Shown: positions 26,700 through 35,050 of the stretch, piece by piece
Layout: every line of letters starts with the position of its first letter
How positions within the stretch are numbered: the stretch's first letter is position 1
DNA from: Pseudomonadota bacterium
GTDB taxonomy: Bacteria > Pseudomonadota > Gammaproteobacteria > Burkholderiales > Burkholderiaceae_E
Direction of reading: 5' to 3'
Length of the DNA: 64,000 nt
NCBI GenBank assembly: GCA_963204785.1
Contig: CAUJHG010000022.1
Location: 18,401-82,400 of the forward strand
Notes under the pieces: generated by a model
Databases searched by the model: none
The model's input: the letters and a program-made list of their open reading frames with translations, nothing else
Told to the model about the DNA's origin: nothing
Position numbers and translations under genes: made by a program

Positions 26700-28655
26700 T
26701 TAAGGCGCCTTCTGCTTCACGTAACTGCCCGGAGCCGGCTCGATCGGCGGGTGATCGGCCGAGCCCACGGACCGGGGAGCCGGCACGAGCGGACCCTTGT
26801 AGGCCTCGAGCCAGCGTGTCCATTCATTCCACCAGCTGCCCGGCGTCTCGACCGCCTCCGCCAGCCAGGCATCGGGCTCGAGCACCGGCGCAGGCCCGAG
26901 CCAGTAGCTGCGCTTGTTCTTCGTCGCCGGGTTGATCGCTCCTGCGATGTGGCCACTCGCGCCCAGGACGAACTTCACCGGGCCCGCGAGCAGCCTCGCA
27001 CCCCCGTAGGCGGCGATCCAGGGAACGATGTGATCCTCGCGCGCACCGAAGACGAAGCTGGGCAGGTCGATGCGGCGCAGGTCGATCGGCTCGCCCGCGC
27101 ACACCAGGCGGTCGGGGATGCGCAGTTCGTTCTGCAGGTACATGTGGCGCAGGAACCAGCAGAACATCGGCCCCGGAAGATTGGTGCTGTCCGAGTTCCA
27201 GTAGAGGAGATCGAAGGCCGGCGGCTGCTCGCCCTTCAGGTAGTTGCTGACGTAGTAGTTCCAGACCAGGTCGTTCGGACGCAGGAACGAGAAGGTGGTG
27301 GCGAGGTCGCGTCCGGGCAGCACGCCGCCATTGCCGATCGACTGCTCGCGCAATCGCAGCGAGGTCTCGTCGACGAACACGCCGAGCACCCCGGGCTCGG
27401 CGAAGTCGAGCAGCGTGGTCATCAGGGTCATCGATGCCGCCGGCCGCTCGTCGCGTCGGGCCAGCGCCGCCAGCGCGGTGGCGAGGATGGTTCCGCCGAC
27501 GCAGAAGCCCAGCGTGTTGATCGCATCCGCACCGGTGATCTCGCGCACCACGCGGATCGCCTCGAAGATTCCCGATTCGAGGTAGTCGTCCCAGCCAAGG
27601 TGCCCCTGCTCCTGCCCCACGTTGCGCCACGACACCATGAACACCGTGTGGCCGTTGGCGATCGCGTGCCCGACCAGCGAGTTGTCGGGCTGCAGGTCCA
27701 TGATGTAGAACTTGTTGACGCTCGGCGGCACCATCAGCAGCGGCCGTGCACCCACCCGCGGCGTCGTCGCCTCGTACTGGATCAGCTGGATCAGCTCGTT
27801 CTGGTAGATCACCGCCCCCGGGGTGGTCGCGACGTTGCGCCCGACCTCGAAGGCGCTCTGGTCGGTCTGGGAGATCTGCCCCTTCTCGAGGTCCGCGAGC
27901 AGGTTCTGCATGCCTGCCTTCAGGCTCTCGCCGCCGGTCTCGACCAGCCTCTGCTGCGCCTCCGGATTCGTTGCGAGGAAGTTGGCCGGCGAGAGCATGT
28001 CGACCCACTGCTGGACGCCGAAGCGCACGCGGTCGCGGGCCCGAGCGTCGCCGTCGAGGGCGTCGGCCATCCGCCGCATGAACTCCGCGTTCAGCAGGTA
28101 CAGCGCAGCGGTCCAGGCGAAGGGGGTGTTCTGCCGCCAGGTTTCGTGGGAGAAGCGCTTGTCGGCCAGCACGGGGGCGGACTGGCTGCCCGCGCTCTGC
28201 AGCAGTTCCTGCCAGCGCTGCACGTATTCCTGTTGCAATTGCGCAAGCCGCTCAGGCGCGAGGGACAGCTTCGGGAAGCCCCCCATGAGCGTCTCGAAGG
28301 CTGCGCCGGCTTCCTGCGCGAAAGGCATCGCTGCGGCGGGGCCCTGCGCGAATGACGCAGCTCCCGCACCTTCGCCGGGCTGCCGGCCGGCAGCGGACCG
28401 CGGCGGCGCGCTGGCCTTTCCAGCGCCCTGCGCGGCGCCTGGCGCAGCCGCCGCCGCGCTGCGCTTGCGCCGTGGCGTAGTGGCGGCCTCGTCACGCTCC
28501 ACCGGGCCTGCGCTTCTTCCCGCCTTGGAAGCGACGCCGCTGGTGCGCGCAGCGGGCGCTGCCGCCCGCTTCGCACCCGCTGCCGAAGTGCGGCTCTTCC
28601 TGCCGCTGGACCCCGCAGTGCCCTCCCGCGGCTTGCGTCCGTTCGCTGATGCCAT
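26700..28655 (-). CDS. phaC: Class I poly(3-hydroxyalkanoate) synthase PhaC
   Basis: 651 residues. The alpha/beta-hydrolase core has the lipase-like box LGFCVGGT with the catalytic cysteine near residue 385, the aspartate in FGAREDHIVPW near 538 and the histidine in GASGHIAGAINP near 568. The enzyme polymerises (R)-3-hydroxyacyl-CoA at the granule surface. Class I enzymes are usually about 560-600 residues. This one carries about 105 extra N-terminal residues, rich in Ala, Lys and Arg (for example TTPRRKRSAAAAA). An AGGGG ribosome-binding site 6 bases upstream supports the ATG at 28655; an internal ATG near 28329 would give a core-only protein. Confidence 0.95.
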   Translation of the reverse strand: MASANGRKPREGTAGSSGRKSRTSAAGAKRAAAPAARTSGVASKAGRSAGPVERDEAATTPRRKRSAAAAAPGAAQGAGKASAPPRSAAGRQPGEGAGAASFAQGPAAAMPFAQEAGAAFETLMGGFPKLSLAPERLAQLQQEYVQRWQELLQSAGSQSAPVLADKRFSHETWRQNTPFAWTAALYLLNAEFMRRMADALDGDARARDRVRFGVQQWVDMLSPANFLATNPEAQQRLVETGGESLKAGMQNLLADLEKGQISQTDQSAFEVGRNVATTPGAVIYQNELIQLIQYEATTPRVGARPLLMVPPSVNKFYIMDLQPDNSLVGHAIANGHTVFMVSWRNVGQEQGHLGWDDYLESGIFEAIRVVREITGADAINTLGFCVGGTILATALAALARRDERPAASMTLMTTLLDFAEPGVLGVFVDETSLRLREQSIGNGGVLPGRDLATTFSFLRPNDLVWNYYVSNYLKGEQPPAFDLLYWNSDSTNLPGPMFCWFLRHMYLQNELRIPDRLVCAGEPIDLRRIDLPSFVFGAREDHIVPWIAAYGGARLLAGPVKFVLGASGHIAGAINPATKNKRSYWLGPAPVLEPDAWLAEAVETPGSWWNEWTRWLEAYKGPLVPAPRSVGSADHPPIEPAPGSYVKQKAP

Positions 28656-28724
28656 TGTGTCCCCTACACTTCCACCCGTGACCCGATGGAGCCGGCAGTT
28701 CTCTGCGCCGGATCTTTACGACCC

Positions 28725-28756
28725 ATTCTGCCCCGCGGCATCGATTTGTCAAATCG
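28725..28756 (-). promoter_or_regulatory. phaC promoter with overlapping palindromic operator
   Basis: Minus strand TTGACA (28752-28747), a 16-base spacer and CAGAAT (28730-28725) form a good sigma70 promoter about 70 bases before phaC. The -35 box lies inside a perfect 15-base palindrome at 28742-28756, CGATTTG-T-CAAATCG on the plus strand. A repressor bound there would block the -35 box; PhaR is the natural candidate, by inference only. Confidence 0.55.
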
Positions 28757-28791
28757 GTAGCTGCCCGGGAGCCGGCACTGCAGGGAACCCC

Positions 28792-29016
28792 GTGTACATC
28801 GTCGCGATCGCCTGGATCTACGTCATGCTGCTGGTGTCGGTGATGCAACCGACGGTCTTCCGCGGCGTGGTCACTTTCGTCGGCGCGGGCCTGGGTCCGC
28901 TGGCCCTGCTGCTCTGGCTAGTGGGGACGCCGCGGCGCCGGCGCGAACAGGCGCGCCGCCAGCAGCATGAAGCGCAGGGCACGGCCGGATCGCGCTCAGG
29001 CGAGCAGCAGGACTGA
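28792..29016 (+). CDS. Small conserved membrane protein
   Basis: 74 residues from a GTG start preceded by AGGGA. Two hydrophobic helices, IVAIAWIYVMLLVSVMQP and FVGAGLGPLALLLWLVGTP, are followed by an Arg-rich tail (PRRRREQARRQQHE). The layout and the closing LVGTPRRR resemble small uncharacterised inner-membrane proteins widespread in Burkholderiales, from memory of the family. It is divergent from phaC and its last 21 bases overlap the 3' end of pgeF on the opposite strand. Function unknown. Confidence 0.62.
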   Translation: MYIVAIAWIYVMLLVSVMQPTVFRGVVTFVGAGLGPLALLLWLVGTPRRRREQARRQQHEAQGTAGSRSGEQQD

Positions 29017-29820
29017 GGCCATCCGCCCCGTGATCCCGTCACGGCGATAGGAGTAGAAGCGGTCGGGATCGCTGAAGCTGCAGTGCTCCCCACCGTGCAC
29101 CGACGCGACCCCGCGGCGCGCCAGGCGCATCCGCGCCAGCGCCGGCAGGTCCGCCATCCACTTGCCGGCGCGCACGCCGGGGATGAACGCCGCTGCGGCC
29201 TCGGCATGCACCGACACGAACGCGTCGCGCACCTCGTCGCCGACCTCGAAATGCGCCGGCCCGATGGCCGGCCCGAGCCAGGCGATCCAGCTCCGATCGG
29301 CGCTCCTGCGCTCGAGCGCGTCGACGGTGCGCTCGAGGACTCCGGCGGCAAGTCCACGCCAGCCCGCATGCGCGACCGCGGCGACCGTGCCCCCTGCGTT
29401 GGTGAACAGCACCGGCAGACAGTCCGCAGTGAGCACCGCGAGCACCACGCCGCGGCGCGTGCACACCGCCGCATCGGCGCGCGCCGGCGCCGCATCCGCG
29501 GCACGCGCCTGGTCGGCGTCCAGCACCCCGGTGCCATGCACCTGATCGAGCCAGAGCGGCTCGGCCGGCAGCAGCGCGCGCAGCAGCGCACGGTTGCGGC
29601 CGACCTCGGCCGGATCGTCGCCACAGTGGGCACCCAGGTTCCAGCCGCCCGGCGCCCCCCCCGCGCGCCCCCAGGGGCCGCGGCTGCACCCGCCTGCGCG
29701 CAGGGTCACGAAGGCGCGCACCGTGGGCGGCGCCGGCCAGACGGGCAGCAGGATCCCGGGGCCGGACGCGGCGTGATCGCGCCCTCGCTCAGGCGGCGTC
29801 GATGCTTCGGTCCAGGTCAT
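28996..29820 (-). CDS. pgeF: Peptidoglycan editing factor / laccase-domain protein PgeF (YfiH)
   Basis: 274 residues. Family motifs are WLDQVHGTGVL, VLTADCLPVLF, AVAHAGWRGLAAG and EHCSFSDPDRFYSYRRDG, which supply the conserved His and Cys metal site. Members are multicopper-like YfiH/PgeF proteins, variously reported as purine nucleoside phosphorylases or as preventing misincorporation of serine in peptidoglycan precursors. The ATG at 29820 was chosen; it overlaps the rluD stop by about 30 bases, which suggests coupling. rluD-pgeF adjacency is common in proteobacteria. Confidence 0.92.
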   Translation of the reverse strand: MTWTEASTPPERGRDHAASGPGILLPVWPAPPTVRAFVTLRAGGCSRGPWGRAGGAPGGWNLGAHCGDDPAEVGRNRALLRALLPAEPLWLDQVHGTGVLDADQARAADAAPARADAAVCTRRGVVLAVLTADCLPVLFTNAGGTVAAVAHAGWRGLAAGVLERTVDALERRSADRSWIAWLGPAIGPAHFEVGDEVRDAFVSVHAEAAAAFIPGVRAGKWMADLPALARMRLARRGVASVHGGEHCSFSDPDRFYSYRRDGITGRMASVLLLA

Positions 29821-30844
29821 TGCAGAGCGCTCCGAGGTCGACACCGGCGACAGCAGCGAGGGCGCGCATGTCGGCGGGGGGCAGGCTGGTCCAGTGCACC
29901 GCGCCGCCGTGGGCCGGGTGCTTCAGCCCGAGGCGCCAGGCGTGCAGCGCCTGGCGGTCGATTCCGAGCATGGGCCCACCGTAGAGCGCATCGCCGAGCA
30001 AGGGGTGCCCGAGGTGGCGCAGGTGGACCCGGATCTGATGGGTGCGCCCGGTCTCGAGCCGGCACTCGACCAGCGCTGCCTGCTCGGTCCCGAGGCGGAA
30101 GGCGGCGATCCGCCGAACGTGCGTGCAGGCCGGCCTGCCCGCCGCAGGCACGACCACGGCCATCCGCACCCTCGTGCGAGGGTCGCGTCCGATCGGCGCC
30201 TGCACCTCGACCTGCTCCGCAGGCAGGCCGCGCACGAAGGCGAGGTAGCGTCGCGACATCGAGCGATCGGCGAGCTGCGCGCAAACGGCGGCCAGCGCGA
30301 GCTCGGTCTTGACGACCACCAGCAGGCCGCTGGTGTCCTTGTCCAGGCGATGGACGATCCCGGCCCGTGGCAGCGCAGCGAGCGCGGGACGATGATGGAG
30401 CAGCCCGTTGAGCAGGGTGCCGCGCCAGTTGCCGGCAGCGGGGTGCATCACCAGCCCTGCAGGCTTGTCGATCACCAGCAGGTGCTCGTCCTCCGCGACG
30501 ATCGTCAGCGCGACCGGATCGGGCTCGAACGCGCGATCCGCATCCCGCGGCAGGGGCTGCACCCGGATCGACTCGTAACCGAGAAGCCGCGTGGCTGCCG
30601 ACAGCGGCCGCTGCTCGCACCACACCGCCCCCAGCGAGATCCAGTGCTGGATCCGGGTGCGCGACACCCCGGGGACGAGCGCCGCAAGCGCCTGCGCCAG
30701 ATAACGGTCCAGGCGCTGGCCGGCGCCGTCGCGCGCGTCGATCGCCAGGGGCTCTGCCGACTCCCCGGCGGCATCGCCGGCTTCGCCGACGGCCCCCGCG
30801 GCCAGATCGTCGAAGGTCGCTTCGCTATAATCGACCGGGTTCAA
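29789..30844 (-). CDS. rluD: 23S rRNA pseudouridine synthase RluD
   Basis: About 351 residues. An S4-like RNA-binding region (AGQRLDRYLAQALAALVPGV) precedes the catalytic motif IVHRLDKDTSGLLVV with the essential aspartate. RLETGRTHQIRVHLRHLGHP and LLGDALYGG follow. RluD makes pseudouridines at 1911, 1915 and 1917 of helix 69. No ATG is available. A TTG at 30844 is the most plausible start; a GTG further upstream would run into bamD. The true start may differ by some tens of codons. Confidence 0.93.
   Translation of the reverse strand: MNPVDYSEATFDDLAAGAVGEAGDAAGESAEPLAIDARDGAGQRLDRYLAQALAALVPGVSRTRIQHWISLGAVWCEQRPLSAATRLLGYESIRVQPLPRDADRAFEPDPVALTIVAEDEHLLVIDKPAGLVMHPAAGNWRGTLLNGLLHHRPALAALPRAGIVHRLDKDTSGLLVVVKTELALAAVCAQLADRSMSRRYLAFVRGLPAEQVEVQAPIGRDPRTRVRMAVVVPAAGRPACTHVRRIAAFRLGTEQAALVECRLETGRTHQIRVHLRHLGHPLLGDALYGGPMLGIDRQALHAWRLGLKHPAHGGAVHWTSLPPADMRALAAVAGVDLGALCNDLDRSIDAA
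30826..30831 (+). promoter_or_regulatory. Consensus -10 box of bamD
   Basis: A perfect TATAAT 88 bases before the bamD ATG, in very GC-rich surroundings. It overlaps the extreme 5' end of rluD on the opposite strand, so expression of the two genes may interfere. Confidence 0.6.
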
Positions 30845-30918
30845 GAACGGTTCTCGATGGCCGGTCCGCGGCCGGCGGCCGCGGCGGTCGTCGACAGGGG
30901 CGACAGGCGGTGCATGCG

Positions 30919-31725
30919 ATGACGATCGGGTCGTGGTTCTGGAGGTTGGCTGCCGCAGCGATCGCGGCACTTCTGGCGGCCGGGTGCAGCACGAGCGAGC
31001 CGCCCGATCCGACGCTCACCTGGACGCCCGAGCGATTATATGCAGACGCTCGCGACGACATGGAAGGGGGGCGCTGGGATGCGGCGATCAAGACCCTCGA
31101 GAAGATCGAGTCGCGCTACCCCTTCGGCCGCTGGGCACAGCAGGCGCAGATCGACACCGCCTACTCGCACTACCGGCAGGGCGACCGCGCGCTCGCGCTG
31201 GCGGCCACCGATCGCTTCCTGAAGCTCTACCCGAACCACGAGTCGCTCGATTACGTCTACTACCTGCGCGGGCTGATCAACTTCAACGAACAGCAGGGCT
31301 GGATCGCCAGGCTCGGCGGACAGGACCTCTCCGAGCGCGATCTCAAGGCCGCCCGCGACGCCTTCGACGCCTTCAAGCAGGTCGTCACGCGCTTCCCGGA
31401 AAGCCGCTATGCCGCGGACTCGGAGACGCGGATGAAGTACCTGGTCAACGCGATGGCCAGCGGCGAGGTCCACATCGCGCGCTACTACTTCCGCAGCGGC
31501 GCCTACGTGGCCGCGGTCAACCGGGCGCAGAGCGCAATCCGCAGCTACCCGCAGGCTCCCGCGATCGAGGAGGCGCTCTACATCCTCATGGTCTCGCAGG
31601 ACCGCCTCGGACTGCCTGCGCTGCGCGACGACACCCGGCGCGTGCTCGAACGCAACTTCCCCGACAGCCCCTGGCTGGCCGGAGGCCCGGCCAGCGACCG
31701 GCGCTGGTGGCAGATCTGGCGCTGA
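30919..31725 (+). CDS. bamD: Outer membrane assembly lipoprotein BamD
   Basis: 268 residues. The signal sequence ends in the lipobox LAAGC with the lipidated cysteine at residue 23. Repeated TPR-type helices follow, including RYPFGRWAQQAQIDTAYSHY and FLKLYPNHESLDYVYYLRG, the segments most conserved in BamD (ComL). BamD is an essential part of the BAM complex, which inserts beta-barrel proteins into the outer membrane. The ATG at 30919 places the signal sequence correctly; a GTG 9 bases upstream is possible. Confidence 0.95.
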   Translation: MTIGSWFWRLAAAAIAALLAAGCSTSEPPDPTLTWTPERLYADARDDMEGGRWDAAIKTLEKIESRYPFGRWAQQAQIDTAYSHYRQGDRALALAATDRFLKLYPNHESLDYVYYLRGLINFNEQQGWIARLGGQDLSERDLKAARDAFDAFKQVVTRFPESRYAADSETRMKYLVNAMASGEVHIARYYFRSGAYVAAVNRAQSAIRSYPQAPAIEEALYILMVSQDRLGLPALRDDTRRVLERNFPDSPWLAGGPASDRRWWQIWR

Positions 31726-31742
31726 GCCCGCAGCGCTGAGCT

Positions 31743-33908
31743 TCAGCGTTGCGCTTGCCCGACGGCCGCAGCCGTGTCCATCGCCTCGACGAAGGCGAGC
31801 GCCTCCTCGAGCGCGCGGGTCCGCCGGAAGGGCGCGAGACTGCGCAGCAGGGTGCGCCCGTAGGACTTCTCCGCGAGCCGCACATCGCAGACGACGAGCA
31901 GGCCTCGGTCGCGCTCCGAGCGGATCAGCCGTCCCGCCCCCTGCTTGAGCGCCATCGCTGCCGCTGGCAGCTGCAGCGTCCGGAAAGGATCCTCACCCCC
32001 ACGGCGGGCTGCCTCGAGGCGGGCGCGAAGCAGCGGATCGTCCGGTGGCGCGAAGGGCAGCTTGTCGATCACCACCAGCGAGAGCTGACGGCCAGGCACA
32101 TCGACGCCCTCCCAGAAACTCGCACTGCCGATCAGCACCGGTGCACGGGCCTGGCGAAACCGCTCGAGCAGCTCGGCGCGCGAGGCACTTCCCTGCACCA
32201 GCAGTTCCAGCGGCGGCGCCCCCTCCTCCCCAGGACCGGCAGGCGCCCCGCCCTGCCCTTGCGTGCGTGTTTCACCGAGCAGGCCGGCGAGCCGCTCCAC
32301 CATCCGCAGCGTCGTGCACAGCACGAAGGCCCGCCCGCGGTTGGCCAGCAGCAGGGGCCGGATCGCCGCGGCGACCCGTGCGGGAAAATCCGCCCCCGAA
32401 GGCTCGCCGATGCCCTGTGGCACGTACAGCAGCGCCTGCTGCGCGTAGTCGTAGGGGCTCTCCCAGATCAGCTCGCGAGCCTGCTCCAGGCCGAGGGCCG
32501 AGACGAAGTGCCGGAACTGGCCGCCCACTGCAAGGGTTGCCGACAGGAACACCCATCCGCGCGGCCGTGACGCAAGCTGCCGGCGGAACACCGGCGCCAC
32601 CGACAGCGGCGTCGCGTGCAGGGTCACGCCGGCGCCGCGCACCTCGACCCAGGTGACGACCGGGCCCTCGTCGGGATGGGCGTCGTCGGCATGTCCTTCG
32701 TCGGAATCGCCCTCGGCACGGATCGCCTGTCCGGGCGACGCCGCGCCCACGGTCGCGCCCTCGGCAGCGTCGCGCTCCTCGGTGCTTTCGGCCGGCGCAC
32801 TGCGGCTTCCCGCCGCCCGGACCCAGGCCTCCAGTTGCACACACAGCTCGCTTGCCCGAAGCGCGCAGCGCTGCACCTCCTTGCCCCGCTCGGCAGCCTG
32901 CCCGAGCGCCGCGCCCGCCGCGGCGATCGCCCGCGAGCAGCCGTCGATCGCCGCGACCAGATCCGGTCGGCCAAGCGCTTCAGCGCCCTCGATGCGGCCC
33001 GCAGTCCCGGCAGCCAGGCGCAACTCGCGCAGCGCGTGCTCGACACCGCGCGACAGCGCGGTCCAGTCCGCCGCATCGCGCGCCTCCGCGACGCCAGCGC
33101 GCAGCAGGTCGCGCGCGAAGTCGAGCATCCGGTAGGTCGACACCGCGCTGCCGAAGAACTGGGTCGCCGCCGCCGGCAACTGGTGCGCCTCGTCGAAGAC
33201 CAGCGCGTCGGTCGTGGGCAGCAGGTCCGCGACCCCCTCGTCGCGCAGCGCCAGATCGGCGCAGAAGAGGTGGTGGTTGACCACGATCACCTCGGCCCGC
33301 TGCGCCGCCTGCCGCGCCTTGAAGACGAAGCAGCGCGAGAATTCCGCGCAGTCCTGCCCCAGGCAGTTCTCGCGCGTCGAGGTCGCCATCGACCAGGCGG
33401 GTGCGTCCTCGGCCACTCCCGGGAAGTCGGCACGATCCCCGGAGCTGCTCACTGCCGCGAAGCGCTGGATGCGGTGCAGGTCGGCGATGTCCTCGCGCCT
33501 GGCAAAACGACCCTCGGCGAGGTTGCGCTGCAGATGGTGCCAGCACACGTAGTTGGCGCGCCCCTTGAGCAGCGCGGCGTCCACGCGCACCCCGAGCAGG
33601 CGCGCGAGCTCCGGGAGGTCGCGCCCGAAGAGCTGATCCTGCAGATTCCGGGTGCCGGTGGAGATCAGCACGCGCGCACCCGACAGCAGCGCAGGCACCA
33701 GATAGGCGAAGGTCTTGCCGGTGCCGGTTCCTGCCTCGGCCACCAGCGTGCCGCGCTGCTCGATCGCGTCTGCCACAGCCGCGGCGAGCTCGAGCTGCCC
33801 CGGGCGCGGCAGGTAGCCGGCATGCCCGCGCGCCAGCGGCCCCTCGGCGCCGAGTGCGGCGCTGACCGACGCAGCCAGCCCCCCGGACGATGCGGACGAG
33901 GTCGGCAA
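31743..33908 (-). CDS. ATP-dependent DNA helicase of the DinG/YoaA (XPD-like) family
   Basis: 721 residues. Walker A is AEAGTGTGKTFAYLVPALL. The Fe-S cluster cysteines appear as YVCWHH and ENCLGQDCAEFSRC. Motif II is the DEAH box in LVFDEAHQLPAAA. Later motifs include FLSATL and LIGSASFWEGVDVPGRQLSL, with KQGAGRLIRSERDRG. The protein fits YoaA more than long DinG because it lacks an exonuclease domain. Such helicases act 5' to 3' in repair of stalled forks and R-loops. Residues around 370-410 are an acidic, low-complexity linker. Stop and next gene are separated by 6 bases. Confidence 0.92.
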   Translation of the reverse strand: MPTSSASSGGLAASVSAALGAEGPLARGHAGYLPRPGQLELAAAVADAIEQRGTLVAEAGTGTGKTFAYLVPALLSGARVLISTGTRNLQDQLFGRDLPELARLLGVRVDAALLKGRANYVCWHHLQRNLAEGRFARREDIADLHRIQRFAAVSSSGDRADFPGVAEDAPAWSMATSTRENCLGQDCAEFSRCFVFKARQAAQRAEVIVVNHHLFCADLALRDEGVADLLPTTDALVFDEAHQLPAAATQFFGSAVSTYRMLDFARDLLRAGVAEARDAADWTALSRGVEHALRELRLAAGTAGRIEGAEALGRPDLVAAIDGCSRAIAAAGAALGQAAERGKEVQRCALRASELCVQLEAWVRAAGSRSAPAESTEERDAAEGATVGAASPGQAIRAEGDSDEGHADDAHPDEGPVVTWVEVRGAGVTLHATPLSVAPVFRRQLASRPRGWVFLSATLAVGGQFRHFVSALGLEQARELIWESPYDYAQQALLYVPQGIGEPSGADFPARVAAAIRPLLLANRGRAFVLCTTLRMVERLAGLLGETRTQGQGGAPAGPGEEGAPPLELLVQGSASRAELLERFRQARAPVLIGSASFWEGVDVPGRQLSLVVIDKLPFAPPDDPLLRARLEAARRGGEDPFRTLQLPAAAMALKQGAGRLIRSERDRGLLVVCDVRLAEKSYGRTLLRSLAPFRRTRALEEALAFVEAMDTAAAVGQAQR

Positions 33909-33914
33909 GGAGGC

Positions 33915-34115
33915 TCAGGCAGGAACGTCGGGCACCAGCTGCATCTGCAGCAGCACGATCGCGTCCTTGATCTGGAGCTTGCGCTTCTTCAGCCGTCGAA
34001 GCTGGAGCTCGTCGAACCGGGCCTGCTGCCCGATGGCGTCGATCATGGCGTCCAGCCCGCGGTGCTCGAGCTGCAACTCGGCAATGCGCCGCTTGATCGC
34101 TTCCTGGTCGGTCAT
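33915..34115 (-). CDS. YdcH-like DUF465 protein
   Basis: 66 residues, almost all helical and charged: LQLEHRGLDAMID followed by LRRLKKRKLQIKDAIVLLQ. This is the DUF465/YdcH pattern, a small coiled-coil protein of unknown function found across proteobacteria. It lies 6 bases upstream of the helicase gene on the same strand and probably shares its promoter. Confidence 0.88.
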   Translation of the reverse strand: MTDQEAIKRRIAELQLEHRGLDAMIDAIGQQARFDELQLRRLKKRKLQIKDAIVLLQMQLVPDVPA

Positions 34116-34169
34116 GGTCGAGTGAAGGCTCCGGGCGGACGAGCGGCCCGCGGCCCTCGTATCCGGCTG

Positions 34170-34177
34170 GAATAATA
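34170..34177. promoter_or_regulatory. AT-rich -10 region between ydcH-like gene and PP2C gene
   Basis: The plus strand reads AATAAT at 34171-34176 and the minus strand TATTAT at 34177-34172, both plausible -10 boxes in a 71-base divergent gap. The plus-strand box is only 10 bases before the phosphatase ATG. Confidence 0.4.
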
Positions 34178-34186
34178 GACCGCGCC

Positions 34187-35050
34187 ATGGTCGCCGTCCA
34201 AACGAGCTGCAGCGGACTTCACGTGAGCGCTTGCGTCGCGCAGCACCGCGGCGATCGCGCCGAGCAGCAGGACCGGGTCGCGGTGATCCCGAGCCCGATC
34301 AGCGCGCGCTGCGTGCTCGGCGTGCTCGCCGACGGCGTCGGCGGCCGCAGCGGCGCGCGCCACGCCGCCGAGGCGGTGATCCGCAGCGCGCGGCGCAGCT
34401 TCGCGCGCTTCGACCCTGCACGCGACAGTGCGCACGACTTCTTCGAGAGGCTGGTGCGCGACCTGCACGACCTGCTGCGCGACGACGGCGCGCGCGCGGG
34501 CCTGTCGCCGCACAGCACCTTCGCCGCGGTGCTGCTCGAGCCCACGCGCGCGGTCTGGTGCCACGTCGGCGACAGCCGGGTCTACCGGGTGCGGCGCGGC
34601 CTGCCCCCCCGCCACACCAGCGACCATCGCTACGAGCGCCTGCTGATCGAACAGGGACGCCTGCCGCCCGAGCGGGCGCGGCTGCATCCGCAGGCTGCCC
34701 GCCTGGTCCACTGCCTGGGCGCCGCGCACCGCCCGCGGCCCACGATCGGCAGCACCCGGGCAATCGGGGCCGACGACTGCTTCGTGCTCTGCTCCGACGG
34801 CATCTGGGAGCACCTGAGCACCAGCGAGATCGCCGATCTCGCCACCGCGCTGCCGCCACGCGCCGCAGCCGGATCGATGATCGACATCGCGCGCGAGCGT
34901 GCCCGCGGCAACGGCGACAACTGCTCGGTGGCCCTGCTGCGGGTGGACGGGCCCGGACCCCGTGGGGCGCAGATCAGGCCGCACTCGCCGCAGGCTCCCG
35001 GCGGGGCGCATCGAGATACTCGCGTGACTGCATCTCCACCAGACGGCTGA
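34187..35050 (+). CDS. PP2C-family protein serine/threonine phosphatase
   Basis: 287 residues. The metal-binding aspartates are seen in VLADGVGGRSGA, WCHVGDSRVYRV, FVLCSDGIWEHL and GNGDNCSVAL, so the active site looks intact. These enzymes remove phosphate from Ser/Thr residues and often pair with a Hanks-type kinase, but none is nearby. The last 77 bases overlap the 3' end of zapE on the opposite strand; the C-terminal ~25 residues lie beyond the phosphatase fold. Confidence 0.88.
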   Translation: MVAVQTSCSGLHVSACVAQHRGDRAEQQDRVAVIPSPISARCVLGVLADGVGGRSGARHAAEAVIRSARRSFARFDPARDSAHDFFERLVRDLHDLLRDDGARAGLSPHSTFAAVLLEPTRAVWCHVGDSRVYRVRRGLPPRHTSDHRYERLLIEQGRLPPERARLHPQAARLVHCLGAAHRPRPTIGSTRAIGADDCFVLCSDGIWEHLSTSEIADLATALPPRAAAGSMIDIARERARGNGDNCSVALLRVDGPGPRGAQIRPHSPQAPGGAHRDTRVTASPPDG

